From positions 124,001-188,000 of the forward strand of contig NZ_JAPDPD010000001.1 in the NCBI RefSeq assembly GCF_026283965.1: a stretch of 64,000 nt of DNA, read 5' to 3'. Under the pieces are notes generated by a model that ran no database searches, was not told the origin of the DNA, and worked only from the letters and a program-made list of their open reading frames with translations. This stretch comes from Dyella subtropica. GTDB lineage: Bacteria; Pseudomonadota; Gammaproteobacteria; Xanthomonadales; Rhodanobacteraceae. Shown in pieces: positions 52,694-62,412 of this stretch (positions within the stretch are counted from its first letter, which is position 1; each line of letters starts with the position of its first letter). Both the position numbers and the translations under genes were made by a program.

Positions 52694-53278
52694 TTACCAC
52701 ATCAGGTCATCAGGCACGCCGTCTTCTCCTACGCCACCGTCATTCGGATCGGCCAGCAACGCGAGCTGATGGGCATCAATGTCCCGCACCTGCTCGGCGA
52801 GTGCGCGAGTGACGACGAGGTAGCGTCCGCCCTGCTGCACCACACCCAGATCGCCGGCGTTGAGCGCGGCCAACTGAGTATCGTCCACGTGCACGCGACG
52901 AATCTTGCCGCCGTACTCGAAGTGCCGCACCTGCTCCGCATCGGCCTTGTTCAAGGCCTGCCCTTGTAGCAGTTGCTGAATCTTCTGCTTCTGCTCGCGC
53001 TTGATACGCGCCTGCTCGGCGGCCGCCTGCTCGGCACGCTTGCGTTCGTTGGCTTCGGTTTGCGCGCGGATGGCATAGGCTTTGGCGAGATCGATTTCGC
53101 CACTGCTCTTGCCTTGCTGCGGGTTGCGCTGCCCCTGCGGCTTGTTGTTGCCATGCCGCGGCGCACCGCTATTTTTGTTCGCCGGCTTGCCGCTTTGCGG
53201 CGGCGCCTGGCGCTTTTCTTCGCGAACCTGTTTGACAATGCCACTCTTGAGCAGCTGATCGCGCAGGGAATCGGCCAT
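52694..53278 (-). CDS. YaiL-like DUF2058 protein
   Basis: The 194-residue product starts MADSLRDQLLKSGIVKQVREEKR. A basic, Gln/Asn/Lys-rich linker (about residues 25-60) and a helical KQKIQQLL segment follow, then a small C-terminal domain with FEYGGKIRRVHVDDTQLAALNAGDLGVV in parts. This is the DUF2058 (YaiL) layout. The basic linker suggests binding to nucleic acid or ribosome-associated material, but the function is unknown. The start is the second Met of the open frame. It is 30 bp after slyX on the same strand and probably cotranscribed with slyX and ugd. Confidence 0.88.
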   Translation of the reverse strand: MADSLRDQLLKSGIVKQVREEKRQAPPQSGKPANKNSGAPRHGNNKPQGQRNPQQGKSSGEIDLAKAYAIRAQTEANERKRAEQAAAEQARIKREQKQKIQQLLQGQALNKADAEQVRHFEYGGKIRRVHVDDTQLAALNAGDLGVVQQGGRYLVVTRALAEQVRDIDAHQLALLADPNDGGVGEDGVPDDLMW

Positions 53279-53308
53279 ATTCAAAAACCTGTCGTACGGT
53301 GGTGTGAA

Positions 53309-53527
53309 TCAATAATGCGGCGGCGGCGGTTCGCTGTGCGGGTCGTGCGACTGCCCGCCCCGTAGCGATGCCAGTTCCTGGCGCAGATCGCGGACCATCT
53401 GCTCTAGCGCCAGGATACGCTGCGCTTGTTCGGTCTCAGTGGTAGCCAGCCCGTTCACCGTATCGTCGATGAAGGTGAGCTTGACTTCCAGCTCGGCGAG
53501 ACGTTGCTCTAACGACGAAGCGGACAC
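53309..53527 (-). CDS. slyX: SlyX family protein
   Basis: This 72-residue protein is a coiled coil over most of its length, with heptads in LEQRLAELEVKLTFIDDTVNGL and ALEQMVRDLRQELA, ending in a His/Pro-rich tail (DPHSEPPPPHY). That is the complete SlyX form; its function is unknown. It starts 1 bp after the ugd stop region and precedes the YaiL-like gene. Confidence 0.93.
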   Translation of the reverse strand: MSASSLEQRLAELEVKLTFIDDTVNGLATTETEQAQRILALEQMVRDLRQELASLRGGQSHDPHSEPPPPHY

Positions 53528-53528
53528 G

Positions 53529-54866
53529 TTACTGCCTCAGACTGCGGCCACGGCCAACGCCGTAGTACGCCAGACCCGCTTCTTCGACCGCAACGGGATC
53601 ATAAAGGTTACGGCCATCGAAGATTGCCGGGCTGGTCAGCGCGCCGCGGATACGCGCGAAATCGGGGCTTCGAAACGCCTTCCACTCGGTCACGATCGCC
53701 AACACATCTGCACCTTCAAGCGCACGGTAAGCGCCTTCGCAGAGCGCGAGGTCCGCACGCTCGCCATAGAGGCGATGCGTCTCTTCACGCGCTTCCGGAT
53801 CGTACGCACGCACCGATGCACCCGCCTCCCACAGCGCCTCCATCAGACGTCGACTGGAAGCCTCGCGCATATCGTCAGTATTCGGCTTGAAGGCCAGACC
53901 CCACAAGGCAATGGTCTTGCCCTTGAGCTGGCCATCGAAATGGCGCGAAATCAACTCGAACAGCTTGGTCTTTTGGTCATGGTTGACCGCCTCGACGGCG
54001 CCCAGCAGACGCGCTTCGTAGCCCACGCCACGCGCCGTGCGCTCCAACGCCTGCACATCCTTCGGGAAACATGAGCCGCCATAGCCAGCGCCCGGATAGA
54101 TGAAGTGGTAGCCAATGCGCGGATCCGAACCGATGCCCTGGCGCACCAACTCCACGTCGGCGCCGACGCGCTCAGCGATGTTGGCGATCTCGTTCATGAA
54201 GCTGATCTTCGTCGCCAGCATCGCGTTGGCCGCGTACTTGGTCAGCTCGGCGGAGCGTTCGTCCATCACGACGGTGCGGTCATGATTGCGATTGAACGGT
54301 GCATACAGCTTGCGCAGCACATTCACCGCACGCTCGCTGGAGCTGCCGATGACAATGCGATCGGGGCGCAGACAGTCTTCCACCGCATCGCCTTCTTTCA
54401 GGAATTCGGGGTTCGACACCACATCGAACTCCACACTTGCACCCCGCACCGCCAGCTCGGCAGCGATCGCTTGGCGTACCCGATCTGCCGTGCCCACCGG
54501 CACGGTGGATTTGTTCACCACCACGGCATAGCGGTCCAGATGCTGGCCGATCGTACGGGCCACATTCAATACGTATTTCAAATCGGCACTGCCGTCCTCA
54601 TCCGGAGGCGTGCCGACGGCGATGAAAATCACTTGCCCGTGCGCGATTGCCGGCGCCGCGTCCGTCGTGAAATCCAACTGGCCGCAGGCGTGGTTGCGCT
54701 TGACGATGGGCTCCAGACCCGGCTCGTAGATCGGAATCTCACCGCGTGTCAGGCGATCGACCTTGGCCTCGTCGATATCGACGCAGACCACGTGGTTGCC
54801 CATCTCGGCCAGACAGGCGCCGGTGACCAAACCCACATAGCCGGTGCCGAATAGGGTGACTTTCAT
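53529..54866 (-). CDS. ugd: UDP-glucose 6-dehydrogenase family protein
   Basis: The 445-residue product oxidises UDP-glucose to UDP-glucuronate with NAD, or acts on a related nucleotide sugar. It starts [23 protein letters not shown], the NAD-binding fold. The nucleophilic cysteine lies in [14 protein letters not shown] (about residue 262). Catalytic or binding residues are in [27 protein letters not shown] and [18 protein letters not shown]-glucuronate feeds surface polysaccharide or lipid A modification pathways; no such genes adjoin it. The ATG at 54866 fits the family start exactly. slyX and the YaiL-like gene follow closely. Confidence 0.95.
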   Translation of the reverse strand: MKVTLFGTGYVGLVTGACLAEMGNHVVCVDIDEAKVDRLTRGEIPIYEPGLEPIVKRNHACGQLDFTTDAAPAIAHGQVIFIAVGTPPDEDGSADLKYVLNVARTIGQHLDRYAVVVNKSTVPVGTADRVRQAIAAELAVRGASVEFDVVSNPEFLKEGDAVEDCLRPDRIVIGSSSERAVNVLRKLYAPFNRNHDRTVVMDERSAELTKYAANAMLATKISFMNEIANIAERVGADVELVRQGIGSDPRIGYHFIYPGAGYGGSCFPKDVQALERTARGVGYEARLLGAVEAVNHDQKTKLFELISRHFDGQLKGKTIALWGLAFKPNTDDMREASSRRLMEALWEAGASVRAYDPEAREETHRLYGERADLALCEGAYRALEGADVLAIVTEWKAFRSPDFARIRGALTSPAIFDGRNLYDPVAVEEAGLAYYGVGRGRSLRQ

Positions 54867-54963
54867 TGTCGCGGAGATTCCGGGGGAGCAGAGGCCGGTG
54901 ATTCTAACAGGCAAGGTCTAGCAGGCCAGCCCGCGCCACCCGAGATATGAGGCCTCCAAAAGC

Positions 54964-54993
54964 AACGGGGCGCGAATCGCTTCGCGCCCCGTT
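54964..54993 (-). terminator. Rho-independent terminator of the FKBP gene
   Basis: A perfect 13-bp stem (AACGGGGCGCGAA, 4-nt loop, complement) lies 26 bp after the FKBP stop on the minus strand. It is followed by GCTTTTGG and lies ahead of ugd. Confidence 0.8.
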
Positions 54994-55018
54994 GTTGTTT
55001 CCATGAAACGACTGATGC

Positions 55019-55789
55019 TTACTTCGCGCCGCCGCCCTGCTCGCCAGCCGGCGTCGGGCCGGTCTTGACCAGGGTCACGTCGAAGATGATCGTGGCATTC
55101 GGCGGGAAGCCGTTCTGCGGCTGCGCGCCGTAGGCGATGTTCGACGGGATGAACAGCTTGTAGTGGCCACCCACCTGCATCAGCTGCAGACCCTCGCGGA
55201 AGCCCGGGATCACGCCGCTGAGCGGAATCGTTGCCGGACCCGGGTTGCCCTCATGCTTGGACGAATCGTCGAACACTTCGCCACTGACGAAGGAACCGAC
55301 GTAGTTGACCTGCACGGTGTCGTTCGGACCCGGACGAGCACCCGTACCCTGGCTGATCACCTGGTACTGCAGACCCGAGGCCGTAGCCTTCACGCCCGGA
55401 GCGGTCTTGTTCTTGGCGATGAAAGCGTCGCCCTCGGTCTTGTTCTTGCCAGCGACCTTCTCGTACTCGGCCTTGGCCTTGGTCTGCAGATTGGCGACGA
55501 AGGCGTCACGCACCTGCTTGGCTTCGGCTTCGCTCATGGTCGGCTTCTGACCGGACAGTGCGGACTGGACAGCACGACCTACCGTGGCCGGGTCCACTTC
55601 CTCGCGCACGAGCGGGGGCAGCTGGCTGGCCAGGTCCCAACCCACCACGTAGCTGGCCTTGGTCTTATCGACCGCGCCGGCAGCGGGGGCGGCGGCAGGC
55701 TTGGCAGCCTGGGCATGCACGCCGGCGGTGAGGCCCAGCGCAACCGCCAGAGCGGCAGCCGTCAGCGTGGGACGCGAAAATTGCTTCAT
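55019..55789 (-). CDS. FKBP-type peptidyl-prolyl isomerase, exported (FkpA/Mip-like)
   Basis: The 256-residue product has a signal peptide (about residues 1-26, cleaved after GVHAQA). An N-terminal helical dimerisation domain (about 40-140) follows, and then a C-terminal FKBP domain (about 145-245). FKBP residues are seen in VQVNYVGSFVSGEVFDDS, IPLSGVIPGFREGLQLM and FIPSNIAYGAQ. It would speed proline isomerisation during folding of envelope proteins, like FkpA or Mip. A Pro/Gly-rich tail ends the protein. It is transcribed alone, with its own terminator. Confidence 0.96.
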   Translation of the reverse strand: MKQFSRPTLTAAALAVALGLTAGVHAQAAKPAAAPAAGAVDKTKASYVVGWDLASQLPPLVREEVDPATVGRAVQSALSGQKPTMSEAEAKQVRDAFVANLQTKAKAEYEKVAGKNKTEGDAFIAKNKTAPGVKATASGLQYQVISQGTGARPGPNDTVQVNYVGSFVSGEVFDDSSKHEGNPGPATIPLSGVIPGFREGLQLMQVGGHYKLFIPSNIAYGAQPQNGFPPNATIIFDVTLVKTGPTPAGEQGGGAK

Positions 55790-55964
55790 TGTGAAACTCC
55801 CTCGTGTTTGGATGTCTCGGTGCTCACCGGACGGGCCTCCCCGATGGAGGCAGTCCCCGCATTGTGCGGCGCCTTCCCGGTCTTAGCAACGAGCGGGGGC
55901 TATGACCATCAGTCCGGATAAAGGTTCACGTCGCAAAATGAAGTCGTGGCATTTTGCGAAATAC

Positions 55965-57734
55965 CTAAAAATGCCCCCCACCGGGGCGCCCATCCCTTTC
56001 GAGCGTGTCTTTCAGGGCTGCCTGCAATCGGGCATGGACCTGCACCAGCACACGCCACAACAGCCAAGTCAGCAGTACCCCTACCAGCAGCAAAACCAGT
56101 GCCACCTCACGTGGCGGCAGGATGGTGGAGGCCAGGGCGGCCACCAACAAGCCGAGCACCCACATCGTCGCCAGCGGGATGATGCGCGCCAGCACGGCCC
56201 GGATCCTCACGTTATGGGCCCCACCTACCCGCTCCGGAATACTCAACTCGGCCAGCAGCATGCCTAGCGCGGACGCCTTGCGGTAGGCCGCCACGATCAT
56301 CGGCAGCGACAGCAATGCCGCGACGGACCAGGCCAGGGTGCGCGCCACCTGCGGGTGATCAGCGAACCTATCCCAGTGGAAGAAGCCACGGCGGTACAGG
56401 TAGGCCATGACCAGGAACACCGCCACGACCAGCATCATGTTGATGATCACGTGCCAGACCAGCCGCCGGATCATCTTCATCACCATCGCCCCCTGCCCGC
56501 CCAGGCTGAGGTTGCCCATCCAATCGGTATAGGCCGTGAACATGCCGGTGATGCCGGTGGGCAATCGCCGTGCCAACACACCCGCCAGCGGGTCGGCGCC
56601 GCGGATGAGGTAAGGCGTAAGAAACGTTGTGATCGCCGACACTGCCACCGCCACCGGATACAGGAAGCTGCTGGTCACCTTCAGACTCAGCCCCAGCGAA
56701 GCGATCACGAAGGAGAACTCGCCGATCTGCGCCAGACCCATGCCGACTTGCAGCGATGTGCGCCCATCATTGCCAGCCACGAACGTGCCGAAGCTGCAGG
56801 TAATCACCTTGCCCAGCACCACCACAATGGTCACCACGGTGATCGGCAAGGCGTACTGCGTCAGCAGCGCGGGATCGATCAGCATGCCGATCGCCACGAA
56901 GAACACCGCGCTGAACATGTCGCGCACTGGCCCGATGATGCGCTCGACCCGAGCGACACTGTCGGATTCGCCCACGATCGCGCCGATCAGGAACGCACCC
57001 AATGCGATGCTGTACCCCATCTCGGTTACCAACAGGCAGAAGCCAAAACACAGGCCCAGCACCGCGACTAGCAACACATCGTCGCGACTGACCCGTGCGA
57101 TGTAGTCGACCACACGCGGTATCAGCAGCAGCCCCACCACCAACGACACCGCCAAGAACAATGTCAGCCGGCCGATCGCCTCCATCGCCTGCCCTGCCGC
57201 GAGATCGCCCGTGCTGGCAATACCTGTGAGCAAGGCCATCAACACAATGGCCAGCACGTCCTCGATGATCAGGATGCCGAACATCAGCTGGGCGAAACGT
57301 TCGCGCTTGAGGCTTAGATCATCCAGCGCCTTCATGATGATCGTGGTCGAGGACATCGACAGCATCGCGCCAAGGAACAGCGCATCCATCGAACTCCACC
57401 CGAAAAAGCGTCCGATTTCGTAGCCGATCCACAGCATCAGCACGATTTCGCACAAGGCCGCCACCAGCGCCGCGCCTCCCACTTCGCGCAGCTTTTTCAG
57501 GCTGAATTCCAGGCCGAGGGCAAACAGCAGCAGGATCATTCCCAGCTCGGAAAGCGTGCGAATCGTACCTTCATCGTGGATGAACACCACGGGAAACGTA
57601 TAGGGCCCCACCAGCACGCCGGCGATGATGTAACCCAGCACCACCGGCTGCCGAAGCCGCTGAAATATCACCGTCGTCAGGCCTGCGACCAGCATGACCG
57701 CGGCGAGGTCCTGGATGAACTGCAAAGCGTGCAT
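55965..57734 (-). CDS. CPA2 family cation:proton antiporter (YbaL/KefB-like)
   Basis: The 589-residue product has about 12 membrane helices of the CPA2 exchanger fold (about residues 1-385). Typical segments are VVLGYIIAGVLVGPYTF, LGMILLLFALGLEFSLKKLRE, LFLGAMLSMSSTTIIMKAL and the core ALGAFLIGAIVGES. KefB and YbaL normally continue into a soluble TrkA-N/RCK domain. Here the C-terminus instead has two to four further hydrophobic segments (about 430-560) and no nucleotide-binding GxGxxG motif, so regulation may differ. The ATG at 57734 begins the membrane domain. It stands alone, between the FKBP gene and the tRNA operon. Confidence 0.88.
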   Translation of the reverse strand: MHALQFIQDLAAVMLVAGLTTVIFQRLRQPVVLGYIIAGVLVGPYTFPVVFIHDEGTIRTLSELGMILLLFALGLEFSLKKLREVGGAALVAALCEIVLMLWIGYEIGRFFGWSSMDALFLGAMLSMSSTTIIMKALDDLSLKRERFAQLMFGILIIEDVLAIVLMALLTGIASTGDLAAGQAMEAIGRLTLFLAVSLVVGLLLIPRVVDYIARVSRDDVLLVAVLGLCFGFCLLVTEMGYSIALGAFLIGAIVGESDSVARVERIIGPVRDMFSAVFFVAIGMLIDPALLTQYALPITVVTIVVVLGKVITCSFGTFVAGNDGRTSLQVGMGLAQIGEFSFVIASLGLSLKVTSSFLYPVAVAVSAITTFLTPYLIRGADPLAGVLARRLPTGITGMFTAYTDWMGNLSLGGQGAMVMKMIRRLVWHVIINMMLVVAVFLVMAYLYRRGFFHWDRFADHPQVARTLAWSVAALLSLPMIVAAYRKASALGMLLAELSIPERVGGAHNVRIRAVLARIIPLATMWVLGLLVAALASTILPPREVALVLLLVGVLLTWLLWRVLVQVHARLQAALKDTLERDGRPGGGHF

Positions 57735-57854
57735 GAAGGCTTCCGTTGCGGCCCCATGCAAGACTAGCAGCCGCCCGCCCATGCCGAAGTCGCGACTGCA
57801 GCCCTTATTTCGTCATCGGACGTAAACTTTTTTTGAAAAATTTTTCTCGGACGC

Positions 57855-57883
57855 TTGACGAAATCCCGGACGCTATTTATTCT
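57855..57883 (+). promoter_or_regulatory. Sigma-70 promoter of the tRNA operon
   Basis: TTGACG and TATTCT are spaced by 17 bp. They are preceded by an A/T-rich tract (57825-57845) that could serve as an UP element and followed by a GC-rich TTCGGGC discriminator suited to stringent control. It lies 27 bp before tRNA-Ala. Confidence 0.75.
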
Positions 57884-57909
57884 TTCGGGCTCCACAGCAG
57901 TACAGCAGT

Positions 57910-57985
57910 GGGGCCATAGCTCAGCTGGGAGAGCGCCTGCATGGCATGCAGGAGGTCGGCGGTTCGATCCCGCCTGGCTCCACCA
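57910..57985 (+). tRNA. tRNA-Ala (GGC)
   Basis: This is a 76-nt cloverleaf with encoded CCA. The acceptor is GGGGCCA/TGGCTCC, the anticodon loop ATGGCAT gives GGC, and the T-arm is GCGGTTCGATCCCGC. It is the first of three tandem tRNAs sharing one promoter. Confidence 0.97.
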
Positions 57986-57994
57986 AACTTAAAT

Positions 57995-58070
57995 GTCCCC
58001 ATCGTCTAGAGGCCTAGGACATCACCCTTTCACGGTGGCGACCGGGGTTCGAATCCCCGTGGGGACGCCA
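57995..58070 (+). tRNA. tRNA-Glu (TTC)
   Basis: This is a 76-nt tRNA with acceptor GTCCCCA/TGGGGAC and encoded CCA. The anticodon loop CTTTCAC gives TTC, and the T-loop is GGTTCGAATCC. It lies 9 bp after tRNA-Ala. Confidence 0.97.
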
Positions 58071-58107
58071 AGTTTAGTCGCTTGGCAGCTGTTGGAGTAC
58101 AAAACGC

Positions 58108-58184
58108 GGAGCGGTAGTTCAGTCGGTTAGAATGCTGGCCTGTCACGCCGGAGGTCGCGGGTTCGAGTCCCGTCCGCTCCGCCA
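58108..58184 (+). tRNA. tRNA-Asp (GTC)
   Basis: This is a 77-nt tRNA with acceptor GGAGCGG/CCGCTCC and encoded CCA. The anticodon loop CTGTCAC gives GTC (58142-58144). It is the third gene of the tRNA operon. Confidence 0.97.
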
Positions 58185-58195
58185 TTAATACGAGA

Positions 58196-58218
58196 AGCCC
58201 GCCTAGCGCGGGTTTTTT
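58196..58218 (+). terminator. Terminator of the tRNA operon
   Basis: The stem CCCGC/GCGGG with a 5-nt loop is followed by TTTTTT, 12 bp after tRNA-Asp. It is a textbook rho-independent terminator. Confidence 0.9.
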
Positions 58219-58248
58219 GTTGCCCATGATTTGACGCGTGCACTTCGC

Positions 58249-58324
58249 TGTAGAAACGCACCCTGTGCGCGAACACGCCCCAATGTAAATCTCTGAGCCT
58301 TCGCCCACAGGATGGGCTCCTACA
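58249..58324. repeat. Diverged REP pair
   Basis: The left unit is TAGAAACGCACCCTGTGCGC, and the inverted right unit is a variant that ends GGGCTCCTACA. The TAG at 58320-58322 on the minus strand is both the REP edge and the stop codon of the DUF1249 gene. Confidence 0.75.
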
Positions 58325-58820
58325 GCGACTCACCGTTATGCAGCGATGCCGAGGAGTGCTTCGATGCTGGCTCCAGCGTCCCGATGGAATGCCCCTGCTC
58401 CGCCAGATACTCCAGCCATCGCGATAGAAACCCATTCATGCGCAACCGATGCTGCAACACCGTGTTCGCTGGCGGAAATGGCCCCAGCACCTGCCACAGA
58501 TGTCGGCCCGGATGGCAATGCAGCGCCTCGGCCACGTGGGCGTCGGTGTACATGCGCAGCTGCGCCGAGGGCGACGGATGCCCGGTATGCGCATCCACGA
58601 AATCGTAGGTGAGCTCCAGCTCCAACGTGTACGGATGACGCTCCTGCACCTGCAATCGCACATCCAGCCCATCGTCCACGCTCGAAACATAGAACCCCGG
58701 CGCCAGTTGCTGTGGTGCGAACAGGCGCACCAACCGGTGGTAGTTCTCCGCATACAACCCCATCAGGAAGCCGAAGCGGCCTGGCAGCAATGCGTTGCGA
58801 CTGTCCAGCACGGCACTCAT
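58320..58820 (-). CDS. DUF1249 (YqiB-like) protein
   Basis: The 166-residue product contains FGFLMGLYAENYHRLVRLF near the N-terminus, with ELTYDFVDAHTGHP, LRMYTDAHVAEAL and FLSRWLEYLAEQGH downstream, all features of the DUF1249/YqiB family. The family is widespread in gammaproteobacteria and has no established function. The start at 58820 is where the conserved region begins; the frame extends upstream over the ppsR stop without similarity. It is 25 bp after ppsR on the same strand. Its stop codon is supplied by a REP element. Confidence 0.9.
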   Translation of the reverse strand: MSAVLDSRNALLPGRFGFLMGLYAENYHRLVRLFAPQQLAPGFYVSSVDDGLDVRLQVQERHPYTLELELTYDFVDAHTGHPSPSAQLRMYTDAHVAEALHCHPGRHLWQVLGPFPPANTVLQHRLRMNGFLSRWLEYLAEQGHSIGTLEPASKHSSASLHNGESL

Positions 58821-58845
58821 TAGTGGCGGAAACTCCTCTGGCGAC

Positions 58846-59661
58846 TCAGAACATGGTCCGCTCGATACCGAAGCGGTCGAATATCTTGCTGGCGATTTCC
58901 TCGATCGACACGTGCGTGGTGTTGAGGTTGGGTATGCCCTCACGACGCATCAGCTTGTCGGCCTGCGCCAGCTCCCACCGGCACTGCTGCAACGTGGCAT
59001 AGCGACTGCCGGCCCGCCGCTGCTCACGAATCTGCGCCAACCGCTGCGGGTCGATGGTGAGACCGAACAGGCGGTCGCGATAGGGCCGCAGGCGCGCCGG
59101 CAGCTCCAGCTTGTCGAGGTCGTCGTCGGTCAGGGGGTAATTGGCGGCGCTAACACCGTAATGCAAGGCCATGTAAAGGCAAGTTGGCGTCTTGCCCGAG
59201 CGCGATACGCCAACCAGGATCAGATCGGCCTGGGCGTAGTCCACGTCGATGCCGTCGTCATGCGACAACGCATAGTTGGTCGCATTGATGCGCGCCTCGT
59301 ACTTATCGAAATCGACCAGGCCGTGCGAACGATTCACCGCACCGGACCGCTTGGCCCCCAACTCATCTTCCAGTGGCCCGATGAACGGCGCGAACACATC
59401 CAACATCAGCGCCCCGCTCGCGGCCACGATCTCGCACAAATCCCGCGAGGCCATGGTGTTGACCACGATCGGTCGCTCACCGCTCTGTGCATAGCGGGTC
59501 TTGATGCGCAGCGCTGCCGCCTCGGCCTTGTGGGCGTCGTCGATGAAAGGGAGGCGGTGTTTGTCGAACTGGACGCCTTCGAACTGGGCGAGGATGCTGT
59601 TGCCGATCGTTTCCGCGGTAATACCAGTGGAGTCGGAGATGTAGAAAACGGTTCGCCGCAT
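58846..59661 (-). CDS. ppsR: PEP synthetase regulatory kinase/pyrophosphorylase
   Basis: The 271-residue product belongs to the DUF299 family, which inactivates PEP synthase by ADP-dependent phosphorylation and reactivates it by phosphate-dependent removal. It starts VFYISDSTGITAETIGNSIL. The P-loop is VGVSRSGKTPTCLYMA (about residue 155). Other blocks include NVNTMAS-like VNTMASRDLCEIV and the C-terminal IPNLNTTHVSIEEIASKI. It is divergent from ppsA, its target, with a 231-bp intergenic region. This pairing is the standard arrangement. Confidence 0.96.
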   Translation of the reverse strand: MRRTVFYISDSTGITAETIGNSILAQFEGVQFDKHRLPFIDDAHKAEAAALRIKTRYAQSGERPIVVNTMASRDLCEIVAASGALMLDVFAPFIGPLEDELGAKRSGAVNRSHGLVDFDKYEARINATNYALSHDDGIDVDYAQADLILVGVSRSGKTPTCLYMALHYGVSAANYPLTDDDLDKLELPARLRPYRDRLFGLTIDPQRLAQIREQRRAGSRYATLQQCRWELAQADKLMRREGIPNLNTTHVSIEEIASKIFDRFGIERTMF

Positions 59662-59892
59662 ACCTGTTCCAGATGCCCTGATGAATACCGGGCCTCACCT
59701 TAGCGCATGCATGAAGGCCTGTCTTTGCCTGCCCCTAACCTAACTGGTAGGCAATTGGCGCGCGATTGGGAGCCAATGGTCTTCTTGTGCTGCGCACCAT
59801 CGGCATCGGACAATACCAGTTCTTTGCGGCCGGCTTTTGACAAGCCAGCCCCTCCTACCGCATCACCCTTTAGAGCTCTTGAGGAGACTCCC

Positions 59893-62265
59893 TTGAACGA
59901 TCTGGTGCTTTGGCTCGACTCGCTGCGCATGACTGACCTGGGCAAGGTCGGCGGCAAGAATGCGTCGCTTGGCGAGATGATCGGCAACCTGGCCAAGCTC
60001 GGAGTCTCCGTGCCCGGCGGCTTCGCCACCACCGCCGACGCGTTCCAGCAGTATCTGGACAAGAGCGGCGTCGCCCAGCGCATCCAGGCGCGCCTGGCTG
60101 ATTTGAATGTGGATGATGTGGACGCGCTGACCACCGCCGGCAAGGAAATCCGCGAGTGGGTCACCGAGACCCCGCTGCCGACCGAGCTGGACCAGGCCAT
60201 CCGCGACGCCTACATCAAACTATGCAAAGACGCCGGGGCCGAGAACATCGCCGTCGCCGTACGCTCCTCCGCCACTGCCGAGGACCTGCCGGACGCTTCG
60301 TTCGCCGGCCAGCAGGAAACCTTCCTCAACGTGGTTGGCATCGACGACGTGCTGCACAAGGTGAAGGAAGTCTTCGCTTCGCTGTACAACGACCGCGCCA
60401 TTGCCTATCGCGTGCACCAGGGCTTCAAGCACGAGGATGTGTTCCTGTCCGCCGGCGTACAGCTGATGGTGCGTTCGGACGTGGGCGCCTCCGGCGTGCT
60501 GTTCACGCTCGACACCGAATCCGGCTTCCGCGATGTGGTGTTCGTCACCGGTTCCTACGGCCTCGGCGAGATGGTCGTGCAGGGTGCGGTGAATCCCGAT
60601 GAGTTCTACGTGTTCAAGCCCACGCTCAAGCAGGGCAAGCCGGCGGTGCTCCGCCGCAATCTGGGCGCCAAGCAGTTGCGCATGGTTTATTCCAGCACCC
60701 CCGGCGAGCGCGTAAAAACCGAGGACACCCCGGCTGAACTGCGCAACCGTTTCTGCATCAACGATGCCGATGTGGAAGAACTGTCCCGTCAGGCGCTGAT
60801 CATCGAGCAGCACTACGGTCGCCCGATGGACGTCGAGTGGGCGAAGGACGGCAACACCGGCAAGCTCTACATCGTGCAAGCACGCCCCGAGACGGTGAAG
60901 TCGCGCGCCCACGCCACCCAGCTGGAGCGCTTCCACCTCAACGAGAAGGGTCCGGTGCTGGCCGAAGGCCGCGCCATCGGCCAGAAGATCGGCGCCGGCA
61001 AGGCGCGCGTGATCCGCTCGCTGGCCGACATGAACAAGGTGCAGCCCGGCGACGTGCTGATCGCCGACATGACCGATCCCGACTGGGAGCCGGTGATGAA
61101 GCGCGCCTCGGCGATCGTCACCAATCGCGGTGGCCGCACCTGCCACGCCGCGATCATCGCGCGTGAGCTGGGCGTGCCCGCCGTGGTGGGCACCGGCAAC
61201 GCGCTGGACAAAATTCCGGACGGCACCGACGTCACCGTGTCCTGCGCGGAAGGTGACACCGGCACCATCTACCAGGGCGTGCTGAAGTTCGACCGCGTCA
61301 CCGCGGATCTGGGCGACATGCCCGAAGCGCCGCTGAAGATCATGATGAATGTAGCCAACCCCGAGCGCGCGTTCGATTTCGGCATGCTGCCGAATGCCGG
61401 CATCGGCCTTGCTCGCCTGGAAATGATCATCGCCAGCCACATCGGCGTGCATCCCAAGGCACTGCTGGAATACAGCAAGCAAGACGCCGAGACCAAGGCC
61501 AAGATCGACGAGCGCATTGCCGGCTACGCCGACCCGGTGAGCTTCTATGTCGATCGCCTGGCCGAAGGCATCGCCACCATCGCCGCCTCGGTGTATCCGA
61601 AGCCCGTCATCGTGCGCCTGTCCGACTTCAAGTCGAACGAGTACGCCAACCTGCTTGGCGGCTCGCGCTACGAGCCGCATGAAGAGAACCCGATGATCGG
61701 CTATCGCGGCGCCAGCCGTTATGTCGACGCCGGCTTCGCCGAGTCGTTCGCGCTGGAGTGCCGGGCCGTCAAGCACGTGCGCGAAGTGATGGGCCTCAGC
61801 AACGTGTGGGTGATGATTCCGTTCGTGCGCACCCTGGATGAAGGCCGCAAGGTCATTGAAGTGCTGGGCAAGAACGGCCTCAAGCAGCGCGAGCACGATC
61901 TCAAGGTCATCATGATGTGCGAGGTGCCTTCCAACGCCTTGCTCGCCGCCGAATTCCTGGACATCTTCGACGGCTTCTCCATCGGCTCCAACGACCTCAC
62001 CCAGCTCACCCTGGGCCTGGACCGCGACTCCAGCATCGTCGCCAACTTGTTCGACGAGCGCGACCCGGCGGTGAAGAAGCTGCTGGCCATGGCCATCCAG
62101 ACCGCCCGTGAGAAGGGCAAGTACATCGGCATCTGCGGTCAGGGCCCATCCGACCACCCGGATCTGGCCGAGTGGCTGATGGACCAGGGCATCGAGTCGG
62201 TGTCGCTGAACCCGGATACCGTGGTCGATACCTGGCTGCGTCTGGCGAAGAAGAAAGCGGCCTAA
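59893..62265 (+). CDS. ppsA: Phosphoenolpyruvate synthase
   Basis: The 790-residue product converts pyruvate and ATP to PEP, AMP and phosphate in gluconeogenesis. It has the N-terminal ATP-binding domain (about residues 15-340, [11 protein letters not shown] and [21 protein letters not shown]), the phosphohistidine domain with [15 protein letters not shown] (about 418), and the PEP/pyruvate domain ending [12 protein letters not shown]. The start is a TTG at 59893 with a GAGGAG Shine-Dalgarno 6 bp upstream. It gives [17 protein letters not shown] and the usual length (792 in E. coli). It is divergent from ppsR, which regulates it. Confidence 0.96.
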   Translation: MNDLVLWLDSLRMTDLGKVGGKNASLGEMIGNLAKLGVSVPGGFATTADAFQQYLDKSGVAQRIQARLADLNVDDVDALTTAGKEIREWVTETPLPTELDQAIRDAYIKLCKDAGAENIAVAVRSSATAEDLPDASFAGQQETFLNVVGIDDVLHKVKEVFASLYNDRAIAYRVHQGFKHEDVFLSAGVQLMVRSDVGASGVLFTLDTESGFRDVVFVTGSYGLGEMVVQGAVNPDEFYVFKPTLKQGKPAVLRRNLGAKQLRMVYSSTPGERVKTEDTPAELRNRFCINDADVEELSRQALIIEQHYGRPMDVEWAKDGNTGKLYIVQARPETVKSRAHATQLERFHLNEKGPVLAEGRAIGQKIGAGKARVIRSLADMNKVQPGDVLIADMTDPDWEPVMKRASAIVTNRGGRTCHAAIIARELGVPAVVGTGNALDKIPDGTDVTVSCAEGDTGTIYQGVLKFDRVTADLGDMPEAPLKIMMNVANPERAFDFGMLPNAGIGLARLEMIIASHIGVHPKALLEYSKQDAETKAKIDERIAGYADPVSFYVDRLAEGIATIAASVYPKPVIVRLSDFKSNEYANLLGGSRYEPHEENPMIGYRGASRYVDAGFAESFALECRAVKHVREVMGLSNVWVMIPFVRTLDEGRKVIEVLGKNGLKQREHDLKVIMMCEVPSNALLAAEFLDIFDGFSIGSNDLTQLTLGLDRDSSIVANLFDERDPAVKKLLAMAIQTAREKGKYIGICGQGPSDHPDLAEWLMDQGIESVSLNPDTVVDTWLRLAKKKAA

Positions 62266-62287
62266 GCCATCCGAGAGAGCACAACGA

Positions 62288-62315
62288 AGGGCGGTGGCAA
62301 CACCGCCCTTTTTCT
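62288..62315 (+). terminator. Rho-independent terminator of ppsA
   Basis: A 9-bp perfect stem (AGGGCGGTG, loop GCAA, complement) is followed by TTTTCTTT, 22 bp after the ppsA stop. Confidence 0.92.
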
Positions 62316-62412
62316 TTGCCCCACCCACAGTGGAACTTGCCTCGACCGGCAAAGTCCGTAGTGATCGAGCCGGGCATGGATCTCCCTGCCCGCCGTGCCG
62401 AGGGTAAGGGCG

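Noticed and set aside
59707-59892. ATG-initiated extension of ppsA
   Set aside because: The added 62 residues do not resemble PEP synthase; the TTG at 59893 has a good Shine-Dalgarno and gives the family length.
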